Source: SIG565 sp045540055
Lineage (GTDB): Bacteria; Bacillota; Clostridia; Oscillospirales; Acutalibacteraceae
Direction: 5' to 3'
Assembly: GCA_045540055.1 (NCBI GenBank)
Contig: JAZQGO010000014.1
Location: 1-64,000, forward strand
Length of the DNA: 64,000 nt
Made by a program: the position numbers and the translations under genes. Under the pieces are notes generated by a model that was not told where the DNA came from, did not search any database, and saw only the letters and a program-made list of their open reading frames with translations. Shown piece after piece: positions 15,576-24,773 of the stretch (its first letter is position 1; each line of letters starts with the position of its first letter).

Positions 15576-18070
15576 AACTCTCTTTCTCAACAAAGGGTTG
15601 GCACGGCAATTCCTTCGACGAGTTTTGTGAAATAGCACAAAATCTCAATTTCAAGGGTATTGAGCTGCACAATATTTACAACCCGTTTTTCACCGAAAAG
15701 GATGGCGCATTTTACGATTATGCCGCCAATGCTACAGTGCGCAAATTGTACGAAAAGAAATTAAGCTTACCCTGTATTGATACAATTTGTAATCCGTGCG
15801 ACGTCACTAAACGGGAAGAAACTATTAAAGAAATAACAAAGTGTATGCAAATTTCTAAAAATTTACATATACCTTACGTTAGAATTCGCGCGATTAGTGA
15901 TGAATCGGCCACGAATGTAATCGAAATTATGGCAAACGTTATTTCTGAAATATTACCGATAGCTGTTGAAAATAATATCACAATTTTGGTTGAAACCTGC
16001 GGTGTGTATTGTGATACTGCAGCTTTGCGAGATTTACTCGAAAGATTTGCGTCTGATAATCTTGCAGCACTTTGGGATATGTATTCTACTTATTTTTGTG
16101 GAAACGAATCGGCAGACACCACAATTAAAAATCTTGGTGCCTACGTTCGTCACGTTCATATAAAAGATGCGGTAAAGAACGGCGATACAACCGAATTTTG
16201 TCTTTTGGGCGAGGGTGAATTGCCGATAAACGAAATGATGAACGCTCTGCGCTCGGTTAATTTTGATGAGTTTATTTCGCTTGAATGGGACCCTAAATGG
16301 TGTGAAGAGCTTGACGATATGGAGATAATTTTCTCGCAGTTTGTTAACTTTATGCGCCAGTTTGGTGATACCTCAAAAAGCGATTCGGCGCTTTATTATA
16401 ACCGCGCACATACCGGTAAATACGTTTGGGAGAAGGACAGACTTATTGATTTAACCTTCTCACAGGTGCTTGACCGCATGGTCGAGGAATTTCCCGACCA
16501 ATATGCCTTTAAATATACAACACTTGATTATACAAGAACGTACAGTGAATTTAGGGATGACGTTGATGCATTTGCAAGGACGCTCATCTCACTCGGTGTA
16601 AAGGCAGGCTCACATGTTGCCGTTTGGGCTTCAAACGTACCGCAGTGGTATATTGCCTTTTGGGCAACCGTTAAAATCGGTGCCGTTCTTGTAACTGTTA
16701 ATACTGCTTACAAAATTCACGAAATTGAGTATCTTTTAAAGCAGTCAGACACCCATACTTTAATTATGACCGAGGGCGGTAAAGACTGTAATTACGGTGA
16801 TGTAATTTCTGAATTGTGCCCCGAGCTTAGCAGTACTAAAGCAGGGGAGCCGTTGCACGCAAAACGGTTACCTTTTTTGCGCAACGTAATTACGGTTGGT
16901 TACAGACTTAAGGGCTGCCTTACCTGGAGTGAGGCTCTTGGACGCGCTTCACAGGTGCCGATTAGTGAGGTGTACAGACTCGCCGCCGCGGTTGAAAAAG
17001 ACGACGTATGTAATATGCAGTACACCTCGGGTACGACAGGCTTCCCGAAGGGCGTAATGCTTACACATTATAACGTTGTAAACAATGGTAAATATATCGG
17101 CGACCATATGGAATTATCAACCGCTGACCGAATGATGATTCAGGTGCCGATGTTCCATTGCTTTGGTATGGTGCTTTCCATGACTGCTTCGATGACACAC
17201 GGCGCCACTATGTGTCCGCTACCTTATTTTTCACCCAAATCGGCACTTGCTTGCATAAATTCAGAGCGTGTAACAACCTTTAATGGTGTGCCCACGATGT
17301 TTATTGCAATGATGGAGCATCCCGATTTCCCGAAAACCGATTTTTCCCATATTCGTGTCGGCATTATGGCGGGCTCAAACTGTCCTGCAGATTTGATGAA
17401 AAAGGCTACCGAGGTTATGAATATGCGTGAGATTGTTTCGGTTTATGGTCAGACAGAGGCGTCCCCGGGTTGTACGATGAGCAGCTACTACGATTCGTTA
17501 ACCGTTCGCACCGAAACTGTCGGCAGTGCCTTCGCTAACGTTGAATGTAAAATTGTTGACCCCGAAACAGGTGATGAGTGTCCTAACGGTGTCAACGGCG
17601 AATTTGTTGCACGCGGTTATAATATTATGAAGGGCTATTACAAAATGCCTACCGCTACGGCTGAGGCTATCGACGAAAACGGATGGCTTCATACAGGCGA
17701 CCTTGCTTGCAAGGATGATGACGGTAATTACCGAATTACAGGCAGACTTAAGGATATGATTATTCGCGGCGGCGAAAATATCTATCCTAAAGAAATTGAG
17801 GAATTCATTTACACCTGTGACAAGGTAAGTGACGTGCAGGTTATCGGTGTGCCCGATAAACAGTACGGTGAGGAGATTATGGCGTGTATCATCCTAAAGG
17901 AAGGCGAAACAATGACCGAGGATGAGATGAAGAAGTACATTTCTGACCATATGGCGCGTCATAAAGTGCCGAGATATATCGATTTTGTTGATTCCTTCCC
18001 GATGAATGCGGCAGGTAAGATATTAAAATACAAAATGCGGGAGGATGCGGTTAAAAAGCTTGGCTTATAA
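15572..18070 (+). CDS. fusion of a sugar-isomerase-type TIM barrel and an acyl-CoA ligase
   Basis: An 832-residue two-domain protein. Residues 1-262 form an AP-endonuclease-2/xylose-isomerase-like TIM barrel with likely metal ligands Glu141 (ILVETCG), Asp169 (LWDMYS), His196 (RHVHIKD) and Glu238 (SLEWD). Residues about 290-832 form an ANL-superfamily CoA ligase with the phosphate loop YTSGTTGFPKG (484-493), YGQTEASPG, GWLHTGDLACKDDDGNYRITGR and the C-terminal catalytic Lys in AAGKILKYK. The frame is continuous and both halves look intact. It is translationally coupled to the LeuA-like gene. The substrate is unknown; an acid made or used by the LeuA-like step is a reasonable inference. Confidence 0.85.
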   Translation: MKLSFSTKGWHGNSFDEFCEIAQNLNFKGIELHNIYNPFFTEKDGAFYDYAANATVRKLYEKKLSLPCIDTICNPCDVTKREETIKEITKCMQISKNLHIPYVRIRAISDESATNVIEIMANVISEILPIAVENNITILVETCGVYCDTAALRDLLERFASDNLAALWDMYSTYFCGNESADTTIKNLGAYVRHVHIKDAVKNGDTTEFCLLGEGELPINEMMNALRSVNFDEFISLEWDPKWCEELDDMEIIFSQFVNFMRQFGDTSKSDSALYYNRAHTGKYVWEKDRLIDLTFSQVLDRMVEEFPDQYAFKYTTLDYTRTYSEFRDDVDAFARTLISLGVKAGSHVAVWASNVPQWYIAFWATVKIGAVLVTVNTAYKIHEIEYLLKQSDTHTLIMTEGGKDCNYGDVISELCPELSSTKAGEPLHAKRLPFLRNVITVGYRLKGCLTWSEALGRASQVPISEVYRLAAAVEKDDVCNMQYTSGTTGFPKGVMLTHYNVVNNGKYIGDHMELSTADRMMIQVPMFHCFGMVLSMTASMTHGATMCPLPYFSPKSALACINSERVTTFNGVPTMFIAMMEHPDFPKTDFSHIRVGIMAGSNCPADLMKKATEVMNMREIVSVYGQTEASPGCTMSSYYDSLTVRTETVGSAFANVECKIVDPETGDECPNGVNGEFVARGYNIMKGYYKMPTATAEAIDENGWLHTGDLACKDDDGNYRITGRLKDMIIRGGENIYPKEIEEFIYTCDKVSDVQVIGVPDKQYGEEIMACIILKEGETMTEDEMKKYISDHMARHKVPRYIDFVDSFPMNAAGKILKYKMREDAVKKLGL

Positions 18071-18103
18071 TATGTCAATACTTTATTTACTGCATAAAAT
18101 GTA

Positions 18104-18898
18104 ATGTATCCGATTATTGATTGCCATTGTCATATTTATCCCGATAAAATTGCCGAGAAGGCGTCTCTTGCTACCGGTAAATTCTACGATATACCAATGA
18201 GATATAATGGTACTGCGGCGGAATTAAGTGAAATAGGTGACACTGCACAAATTTCACACTATATTGTTTTTTCTGTTGCGACAACACCGAAACAGGTTGC
18301 CTCAATAAATAATTTTATTGCGACACTTGTATCTCAAAACAGCAATATGACAGGACTTGGTACTCTGCATCCCGACAGTGAAGATTTAGAGAGGGATATA
18401 GAAAACATTATTTCCTTAGGGTTACGGGGTGTTAAATTACACCCTGATATCCAAGGCTTTAAAATTGACGACTACCGTTGTCTTAAGATTTACGAGTTGT
18501 GTGAAGGCAAATTACCTGTGTTAATTCACACAGGTGACGCGCGGTACGATATGTCTAACCCTAACAGACTCAAGCCAATTCTCGAAACCTATACCGATTT
18601 AACTGTAATAGGTGCTCATTTTGGCGGTTATTCTGTTTGGGAGAGCGCGGTCGAGCAACTAAAAGATTACAATAACTTTTTTGTCGACACGTCATCAACC
18701 TTTCCGTTCATAACAAGAGAACAGGCTGTAGAATTCATTAGGACCTACGGTGCAGATAAGATTATGTTTGGTACCGATTACCCAATGTGGAATCCAAAGG
18801 ATGAGGTCGACTATCTCTTAAGCCTTGGTCTTAGTGAGGACGAGTATAGAAAAATTTTTTGCAAAAATGCTCAAAAGTTGTTTAATATTAGGCTTTAA
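18104..18898 (+). CDS. amidohydrolase-family metal-dependent hydrolase
   Basis: A 264-residue TIM-barrel protein of the Amidohydrolase_2 (PF04909) type. The N-terminal metal motif DCHCHIYP (residues 6-13), a GVKLHPDIQGF strand with a mid-barrel His, IGAHFGG with another His and the terminal MFGTDYPMW Asp are all present. The family covers hydrolases and decarboxylases of small aromatic or cyclic acids; the substrate is not evident. It begins 33 bases after the CoA-ligase fusion with no terminator between them, so it is probably the third gene of the T-box 1 operon. There is no strong ribosome site. Confidence 0.8.
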   Translation: MYPIIDCHCHIYPDKIAEKASLATGKFYDIPMRYNGTAAELSEIGDTAQISHYIVFSVATTPKQVASINNFIATLVSQNSNMTGLGTLHPDSEDLERDIENIISLGLRGVKLHPDIQGFKIDDYRCLKIYELCEGKLPVLIHTGDARYDMSNPNRLKPILETYTDLTVIGAHFGGYSVWESAVEQLKDYNNFFVDTSSTFPFITREQAVEFIRTYGADKIMFGTDYPMWNPKDEVDYLLSLGLSEDEYRKIFCKNAQKLFNIRL

Positions 18899-18910
18899 AC
18901 CATTTTTTAG

Positions 18911-18939
18911 TTGACAGAGCTTAATTTCTGTGTTATTAT
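18911..18939 (+). promoter_or_regulatory. SigA-type promoter of the lysine riboswitch
   Basis: TTGACA (18911-18916), a 17-base spacer and TATTAT (18934-18939). Confidence 0.8.
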
Positions 18940-18945
18940 CTTTGG

Positions 18946-19161
18946 AGTGATAGAGGTGCGTTTGATTATTAGTAATCGCGGTGCAAAAGCCTGGCAGGCG
19001 TTGCCGTGATGAAAGGGGTCGGCGCCGAAGTCGGTTGTTGCCAACAACCGTTCTGGCAAATTGGGTTAAGACCTTATTTGTTGTCGCAGTTATCTGCGGA
19101 GTGCTATCTGCTCAACATTTTCGTTTTGGCGGATAGTCGTTTTTGCGGCTATCCTTTTTTT
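18946..19161 (+). promoter_or_regulatory. lysine riboswitch (L box)
   Basis: Conserved L-box blocks are in order: AGAGGTGCG (18952-18960), AGTAATCGC, GAAAGGGGTCGGCGCCGAAG (19011-19030), TTGGGTTAAGACC and GGAGTGCTATCT (19098-19109). A terminator follows: GGATAGTCG (19131-19139) pairs with CGGCTATCC (19146-19154), then T7. Lysine binding should stabilise the aptamer and allow termination before lysC. The 5' half of the terminator can pair with the 3' strand of aptamer helix P1, which gives the switch. Confidence 0.95.
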
Positions 19162-19188
19162 AAGTATTTTATTTATGGGGGAAAACTC

Positions 19189-20511
19189 ATGTTAAAGGTA
19201 TTAAAATTCGGCGGTAGTTCGCTTGCTGATGCCAATCAATTCAGAAAGGTTGCCGATATAATTAAGGCGGAAAAAGAGCGTCGTTATATAGTAGCTTCCG
19301 CACCTGGTAAGCGTTTTGCAAACGACATTAAAATTACCGATATGTTGCTTGATTGCTTCGAGCATCTGTACGATGAGGAATATGCTGAGGCAAGCTTTAA
19401 GGCTATCGAAAACCGATATAGAGAAATTATTGCTGATTTGGGTCTTGATTTCTCTTTAGAGGAAGATTTTAAAAACATAAGAACTGCCTTTATAAACCAC
19501 GCAGGCCGTGATTTCTTTGCAAGCCGAGGTGAATATCTTAACGCCAAAATTCTTGCAAAATATCTTGATTATAAGTTTGTAGATGCAGGCTCTTGCATTT
19601 TCTTTAATAATGACGGCTCGCTTGACACCGAAAAAACAAATATTACAATAGCTAAGGTGCTCGAAAAGTACGAGTATGCTGTTTTACCCGGTTTCTATGG
19701 TTCAATGCCTAACGGTACCATTAAAACATTTTCACGTGGCGGCTCTGATATAACTGGCTCATTAGTTGCACGTGCCGTTCTTGCTGACGTTTATGAGAAT
19801 TGGACCGATGTTTCGGGTCTTTTGATGGTTGACCCGAGAATTGTTGATAATCCCAAAACGGTTAGCGAGATTACCTATCGTGAGCTTCGTGAGCTTTCAT
19901 ATATGGGTGCTACCGTTCTGCACGAGGAGGCAATTTTCCCCGTACGTAAGGCTGGCATACCGATAAATATTAAAAACACCAATGCGCCTGAGGATAAGGG
20001 TACAATGATTGTTTCAAAAGCAACAACCGATTCTACCGAAACGGTTATTACAGGCGTTGCAGGCTTGCCCGGTTTTACCGCAATTTATATCGAAAAAGAT
20101 ATGATGAATTCTGAGGTAGGCTTTACAAGACGAGTTCTTGAAACACTCGAAAACCATAATATTTGCTTTGAGCATTTACCGAGTGGTATTGATACCATGT
20201 CAATCGTGCTTCGTTCGGATGATATTAAGGAATTTAAGGGTAATATTACGGCAGATATTGTTAAAAAGGTTAATCCTGATTCCATTACCTTGCTTGAAAA
20301 TTTAGCTCTGGTTGCGGTTGTTGGTCGTGGTATGATTCGTGCCGCAGGTACCGCCGCAAAGATTTTCAAGGCACTTGCTGACGAAAATATAAATATCAGA
20401 ATGATTGACCAAGGTTCAAGTGAGCTTAATATTATCATCGGTGTTGAGGACAAAGATTATAAAAATGCTATTAAGGCAATTTACAACAAGTTTGTTAATG
20501 AGGAAAAATAA
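19189..20511 (+). CDS. lysC: aspartate kinase
   Basis: A 440-residue aspartokinase, the first step from aspartate to lysine, threonine and methionine. The N-terminal kinase fold starts KVLKFGGSSLADA (residues 3-15). A later substrate motif is FSRGGSDITGSL, and a pair of ACT domains fills the last 150 residues (VVGRGMIRAAGTAAKIFKAL). The start is ATG 19189 with TGGGGGA upstream; a longer frame back to 19006 lies inside the riboswitch and is not real. Control by a lysine riboswitch and coupling to lysA suggest a lysine-dedicated isozyme. Confidence 0.95.
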   Translation: MLKVLKFGGSSLADANQFRKVADIIKAEKERRYIVASAPGKRFANDIKITDMLLDCFEHLYDEEYAEASFKAIENRYREIIADLGLDFSLEEDFKNIRTAFINHAGRDFFASRGEYLNAKILAKYLDYKFVDAGSCIFFNNDGSLDTEKTNITIAKVLEKYEYAVLPGFYGSMPNGTIKTFSRGGSDITGSLVARAVLADVYENWTDVSGLLMVDPRIVDNPKTVSEITYRELRELSYMGATVLHEEAIFPVRKAGIPINIKNTNAPEDKGTMIVSKATTDSTETVITGVAGLPGFTAIYIEKDMMNSEVGFTRRVLETLENHNICFEHLPSGIDTMSIVLRSDDIKEFKGNITADIVKKVNPDSITLLENLALVAVVGRGMIRAAGTAAKIFKALADENINIRMIDQGSSELNIIIGVEDKDYKNAIKAIYNKFVNEEK

Positions 20512-21806
20512 TGATTTGCGACAATATTTCAATAAATAATCAAGGTGTCTTAACCTTTGCGGGACAAGACGTAACGGAACTAGCAAAAAAATACGGCACA
20601 CCGCTTTATCTTCTTGATGAAGAAAAAATCCGTGAAAAATGCCAAACGTATGTGAACGCTATGCGTGAAAATTTTGGCGATAGATATGCTGTTTTATATG
20701 CTAGCAAGGCAAACTCCTTCAAAAAGATATATAATATAGTTGAAAGTGAAGGTATGTGTGTTGACGTTGTTTCTATCGGAGAGATATATACCGCATTAAA
20801 GGCAGGCTTTCCACTCGAAAAGGCATACTTTCATAGTAATAATAAAACCGATTTTGACGTCGAATTTGCTATTGACAATGGTGTTGGTCATTTTGTTGTT
20901 GATAACCGCGAGGAATTAAAGGTTATTGACAAATATGCCGCTAAAAAGGGCATTAAGCAAAAAATTCTTTTAAGACTCACGCCGGGTATTGATACCCATA
21001 CCTATGAGGCGGTAAATACAGGTAAGGTGGATTCTAAATTCGGAACTGCTATTGAAACAGGTCAGGCAGAGGAAATTGTTAAGTATACCTTAGGCTTTAA
21101 AAATATCGATTTGTGCGGTTTTCACTGTCACATTGGCTCAATGGTTTTCGACTCCGATACTTTTTTGCGTGGTGCTGAAATTATGCTGCAGTTTATCGCA
21201 AAAATGAAAAAAGATTTCAATTTAGTTACTAAGGAGCTTAATCTTGGTGGTGGCTACGGTGTAAGATATACCGAAAACGACCCCACAATAGATATCGCCC
21301 AAAACATTTCACAGGTTGCCGATTTTATTAAGGCTAAGTGTAACGAATTAGATGTTACTTTACCGATAATTCTTATGGAGCCGGGTAGAAGTATAGTTGC
21401 CGATGCAGGTATGACTTTATATACTGTTGGTACTGTTAAGAGAATTACAGGCTATAAAAATTATGTTTCGGTTGACGGCGGCATGTCGGATAACCCAAGA
21501 TATGCGCTGTATCAGTCAGAATATACTCTTTACAATGCGGCAAAGGCGAATGCTGAGGCTACACTGAAATGTGACGTGGTTGGTCGTTGCTGTGAAAGTG
21601 GCGATATAATTCAGCCCAACGTACTATTACCTGAAACTGAGCGCGGTGATATTCTTGCCGTTTGCACTACGGGTGCATATAATTTTTCGATGGCAATGAA
21701 TTATAACAGAATACCGCGTCCACCTATAGTTATGTTAAACAAGGGCGATTCTTACGTTGCGGTTCGCCGCGAGTCACTTGATGACATTATAAGAAACGAC
21801 GTGTAA
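20511..21806 (+). CDS. lysA: diaminopimelate decarboxylase
   Basis: A 431-residue PLP enzyme of the alanine-racemase fold, making L-lysine from meso-diaminopimelate. The PLP-binding Lys66 is in LYASKANSF, the phosphate-binding GGGYG in LNLGGGYGVRY, and the active-site CESGD is near residue 361. The ATG overlaps the lysC stop (TAATG), so the genes are translationally coupled and share the lysine riboswitch. Confidence 0.95.
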   Translation: MICDNISINNQGVLTFAGQDVTELAKKYGTPLYLLDEEKIREKCQTYVNAMRENFGDRYAVLYASKANSFKKIYNIVESEGMCVDVVSIGEIYTALKAGFPLEKAYFHSNNKTDFDVEFAIDNGVGHFVVDNREELKVIDKYAAKKGIKQKILLRLTPGIDTHTYEAVNTGKVDSKFGTAIETGQAEEIVKYTLGFKNIDLCGFHCHIGSMVFDSDTFLRGAEIMLQFIAKMKKDFNLVTKELNLGGGYGVRYTENDPTIDIAQNISQVADFIKAKCNELDVTLPIILMEPGRSIVADAGMTLYTVGTVKRITGYKNYVSVDGGMSDNPRYALYQSEYTLYNAAKANAEATLKCDVVGRCCESGDIIQPNVLLPETERGDILAVCTTGAYNFSMAMNYNRIPRPPIVMLNKGDSYVAVRRESLDDIIRNDV

Positions 21807-21823
21807 TTTTTTTAAAAAAATAC

Positions 21824-21852
21824 TTGACATCGGCATTTGGCGGTGTTAAAAT
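21824..21852 (+). promoter_or_regulatory. SigA-type promoter of T-box 2
   Basis: TTGACA (21824-21829), a 17-base spacer and TAAAAT (21847-21852), 18 bases after lysA. The A/T-rich palindrome TTTTTTTAAAAAAA between them may weakly end the lysA transcript. Confidence 0.75.
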
Positions 21853-21858
21853 AAAGAA

Positions 21859-22126
21859 AATTTATAAAGGCTATGATGAAGACGGACGAGAAATTTCCTT
21901 TCTACAGAGAGTCGGGGAGGGTGTAATCCCGATGTAAGAGTTCTCATGTCCCATCCCTTCTGAGCCGGAGTTCCCAACGGTTATCTTAGTAGGAGCTCAC
22001 GTGATTGCTGCGTAAAGGCATAGGATTTGTTTGAATCCGAGAGTGGCGGTTTTTATCGCAATTTGAGTGGTACCGCGGGTTATGATTTTTAACTCGTCTC
22101 AAGGCAACTTGGGGCGAGTTTTTTAT
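21859..22126 (+). promoter_or_regulatory. T-box riboswitch 2, probable leucine specifier
   Basis: Stem I has AGAGAG then a TCGGG..CCCGA hairpin with GGGTG in the loop. The specifier loop reads CTTAGTAGG, with CTT (Leu) at 21985-21987 directly before the conserved AGTAGG. A frame shifted by two bases would give ATC (Ile). The T-box GAGTGGTACCGCGGG is at 22065-22079. The terminator AACTCGTCTCAAG/CTTGGGGCGAGTT (22091-22120) runs into a T tract. It controls the first HTH-cupin-acyl-CoA-synthetase gene. The 3' half is nearly identical to T-box 3. Confidence 0.93.
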
Positions 22127-22155
22127 TTTAAATTATAAAGAAATGAGGTATTAAA

Positions 22156-24426
22156 ATGGACACAAACAATGTCAAAAGTCAATTATCGGAGATTGCGTTT
22201 CGAATTAAGGAAATGCGTGAAATATCTGCTTTTTCAATTGATGAAATGGCAATTAAAACCGACACAACTCCCGAACAGTATGCATTGTTTGAAACGGGTA
22301 CGGTCGATTTTCCGTTTTCATTTATTCATAAGTGTTCATTAGCCTTTGGTATAGGTATGAACGACCTGCTTGAAGGTAAGAGTGCAAACCTTTCTTCCTA
22401 TGCAGTGACCCGAAAAAATGAGGGTAGAACAACGGCTAAAGAGGATGGTATAAACATTAGTAATTTAGCGCCCTTGTTCAGAAATAAGTTAGCCGAGCCG
22501 TATTGGGTACACTATGAATATTCTGAGGAATTACAAAATAAGCCTATTCATAAAACTACCCACTCGGGTCAGGAATTTGACCTTGTTTTAAGTGGTACGC
22601 TAAAGGTGCAAATAGGTAACAATGTTGAGATACTAAACGAGGGAGACAGTATTTATTACGATAGTTCAACCCCTCACGGTATGATTGCAGTTGACGGTAA
22701 GGACTGTTATTTCTGTGCAGTTGTTATTTCTGGTGACTCAAAGTATAGTGAGGAAGAAATCAACCAAACCATCGTTGATGCTCGCAAGACCGATGACCTT
22801 ATTGTTAAAAAGTTTATTAACACTACCGAAAATGAAAACGGCACCTTAACTGATATATCCTTTAACGATGAGGATAAGTTCAATTTCGCTTATGACGTTG
22901 TTGACGCGATTGCCGATAAGGAGCCCGACAAAACCGCTATGGTTTTTGTTGATAACGACCTTAACGACCGAAAATTCACCTTTAAGGATATGAAAAAAGC
23001 GTCTGCGCGTACTGCCAACTACTTTAAGTCTTTAGGTATTAAAAAGGGCGACACCGTAATGTTGGTGCTCAAAAGGCACTATCAGTTCTGGTATTCAATT
23101 CTTGCGCTTCATAAGATTGGTGCCATTGCAATTCCTGCAACAAATCAGTTGTTAGAGCACGACTTTGAATATCGCTTCAAGGCTGCCAACGTTAAGGCGA
23201 TTGTTTGCACTGCAGATGGTGATGTTTCAAATCAGGTTGATATGGCGGCTGATAAATGTCCCGACCTTGCCGTTAAAATTTTAGTAGGCGGTAAAAAGGA
23301 CGGTTGGCACGATTTCAACGAGGAATCTGAACTTTTCAGTACACATTTCCCACGCACTGCGGATGCACCCTGTGGCGATGACCCGATGATAATGTTCTTC
23401 ACCTCAGGTACAACAGGCTATCCCAAAATTGCAACACACAGCTATAAATATGCACTGGGTCACTTCATAACCGCTAAATATTGGCACTGTGTTATGTCTG
23501 ACGGTCTACACTTCACCATTTCCGAAACGGGCTGGGGTAAGGCATTATGGGGCAAACTCTACGGTCAGTGGATGTGCGAGGGCGCAGTCTTTGTTTATGA
23601 TTTTGACCGCTTTGATGCCGCAAAGATTTTACCGATGTTTGCAAAATATAATATTACTACCTTCTGTGCACCGCCCACAATGTACAGAATGTTAATTAAA
23701 CAGGATTTATCTAAATATGATTTAAGTTCGATTAAATATGCTACAACAGCGGGTGAGGCGCTTAATCCTGAGGTTTACCATCAGTTTAAAAAGGCAACGG
23801 GCCTTAAGATTATGGAGGGCTTCGGTCAGACCGAAACAACCCTTTGTATCGGTAACCTTGTAGGCACCAAGCCAAAGCCGGGTGCTATGGGTAAACCAAT
23901 TCCGCTTTATGACCTCGATATTGTTGATACTGACGGTAATTCGGTGGGTGTCGGTGAGAACGGTGAAATCGTTGTCCGCACTGATAGGTGGATTCCTTGC
24001 GGTTTGTTCCTTGGTTATCATAACGACGAGGAGAAAACCAAAGAATCTTGGCATGATGGAATGTACCATACAGGTGACGTTGCGTATAAGGACGAGGACG
24101 GTTATTTCTGGTATGTCAGCCGTATAGATGACGTTATCAAATCGTCAGGCTATCGCATCGGACCGTTTGAAATCGAGAACGTTATTATGGAGCTTCCGTA
24201 TGTTCTTGAATGTGGCGTTTCTGCTGCGCCCGATGAGATTCGCGGTCAGGTGGTTAAGGCAAGTATTATCCTTACAGAAGGCACCGAAGGCACCGAGGAA
24301 CTAAAGAAGGAAATTCAAAATTATGTTAAGGAACATACCGCACCTTATAAGTATCCGCGTATTGTTGAATTCCGCAAGGAATTACCAAAAACTATAAGCG
24401 GAAAAATTATGAGAAATAAGCTTTGA
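22156..24426 (+). CDS. HTH-cupin-acyl-CoA synthetase fusion 1
   Basis: A 756-residue three-domain protein. Residues about 13-75 form an XRE-type HTH (RIKEMREISAFSIDEMA). Residues about 115-190 form a cupin with HSGQEFDLVLSGTLKVQIG and the second motif SSTPHGM. Residues about 240-756 form an acyl-CoA synthetase of the acetyl/medium-chain type: FTSGTTGYPK (415-424), GFGQTETTLCIGN, GMYHTGDVAYKDEDGYFWY and the catalytic Lys in ISGKIMRNKL. HTH plus cupin is a common regulator architecture; joining it in frame to a full AMP-forming ligase is unusual. T-box 2 control and the neighbours suggest activation of a branched short-chain acid, probably isovalerate for leucine (inference). Confidence 0.85.
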   Translation: MDTNNVKSQLSEIAFRIKEMREISAFSIDEMAIKTDTTPEQYALFETGTVDFPFSFIHKCSLAFGIGMNDLLEGKSANLSSYAVTRKNEGRTTAKEDGINISNLAPLFRNKLAEPYWVHYEYSEELQNKPIHKTTHSGQEFDLVLSGTLKVQIGNNVEILNEGDSIYYDSSTPHGMIAVDGKDCYFCAVVISGDSKYSEEEINQTIVDARKTDDLIVKKFINTTENENGTLTDISFNDEDKFNFAYDVVDAIADKEPDKTAMVFVDNDLNDRKFTFKDMKKASARTANYFKSLGIKKGDTVMLVLKRHYQFWYSILALHKIGAIAIPATNQLLEHDFEYRFKAANVKAIVCTADGDVSNQVDMAADKCPDLAVKILVGGKKDGWHDFNEESELFSTHFPRTADAPCGDDPMIMFFTSGTTGYPKIATHSYKYALGHFITAKYWHCVMSDGLHFTISETGWGKALWGKLYGQWMCEGAVFVYDFDRFDAAKILPMFAKYNITTFCAPPTMYRMLIKQDLSKYDLSSIKYATTAGEALNPEVYHQFKKATGLKIMEGFGQTETTLCIGNLVGTKPKPGAMGKPIPLYDLDIVDTDGNSVGVGENGEIVVRTDRWIPCGLFLGYHNDEEKTKESWHDGMYHTGDVAYKDEDGYFWYVSRIDDVIKSSGYRIGPFEIENVIMELPYVLECGVSAAPDEIRGQVVKASIILTEGTEGTEELKKEIQNYVKEHTAPYKYPRIVEFRKELPKTISGKIMRNKL

Positions 24427-24431
24427 TTATA

Positions 24432-24460
24432 TTGACAAATTTATTAAAATGTGGTATAAT
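24432..24460 (+). promoter_or_regulatory. consensus SigA promoter of T-box 3
   Basis: TTGACA (24432-24437), a 17-base spacer and TATAAT (24455-24460): a perfect match, five bases after the stop of the upstream gene. Confidence 0.9.
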
Positions 24461-24466
24461 TTTTAA

Positions 24467-24746
24467 AAATTTTTTAAAGCGTTGAAGAAGAGTTATTCTT
24501 TATGATGTTTTTCAGAGAGTTGGCGTTTGGTGTGAGCCAATAAAACTAGTTTTGGATATGTAGCTTCTGAGTTGAAGGGAAGAACGTCTTTTGATTAGTA
24601 GAACCCTTTCGTGATTGCTGCGTAAAGGCATAGGATTTGACAGAATCCGAGAGTGGCGGTTTAAAACTGCAATTTGAGTGGTACCGCGGGTTATGATTTT
24701 TAACTCGTCTCAAAGATATTCTGCGTCTTTGAGACGAGTTTTTTGT
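24467..24746 (+). promoter_or_regulatory. T-box riboswitch 3, probable isoleucine specifier
   Basis: Stem I has AGAGAG then TTGGC..GCCAA with GGTG in the loop. The specifier is ATT (Ile, 24594-24596) directly before AGTAG. The T-box GAGTGGTACCGCGGG is at 24676-24690. The terminator is a perfect 15-bp stem (24702-24716 with 24726-24740) followed by T6. It controls the second synthetase fusion and probably the whole vor-ilvE-metY-metA run. Confidence 0.95.
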
Positions 24747-24773
24747 TCTCAAAGCTATTTTGGAGGGTTATTG

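Noticed and set aside
19006..19188. N-terminal extension of aspartokinase
   Set aside because: The open frame lies in the lysine riboswitch and its terminator; the conserved start and ribosome site are at 19189.
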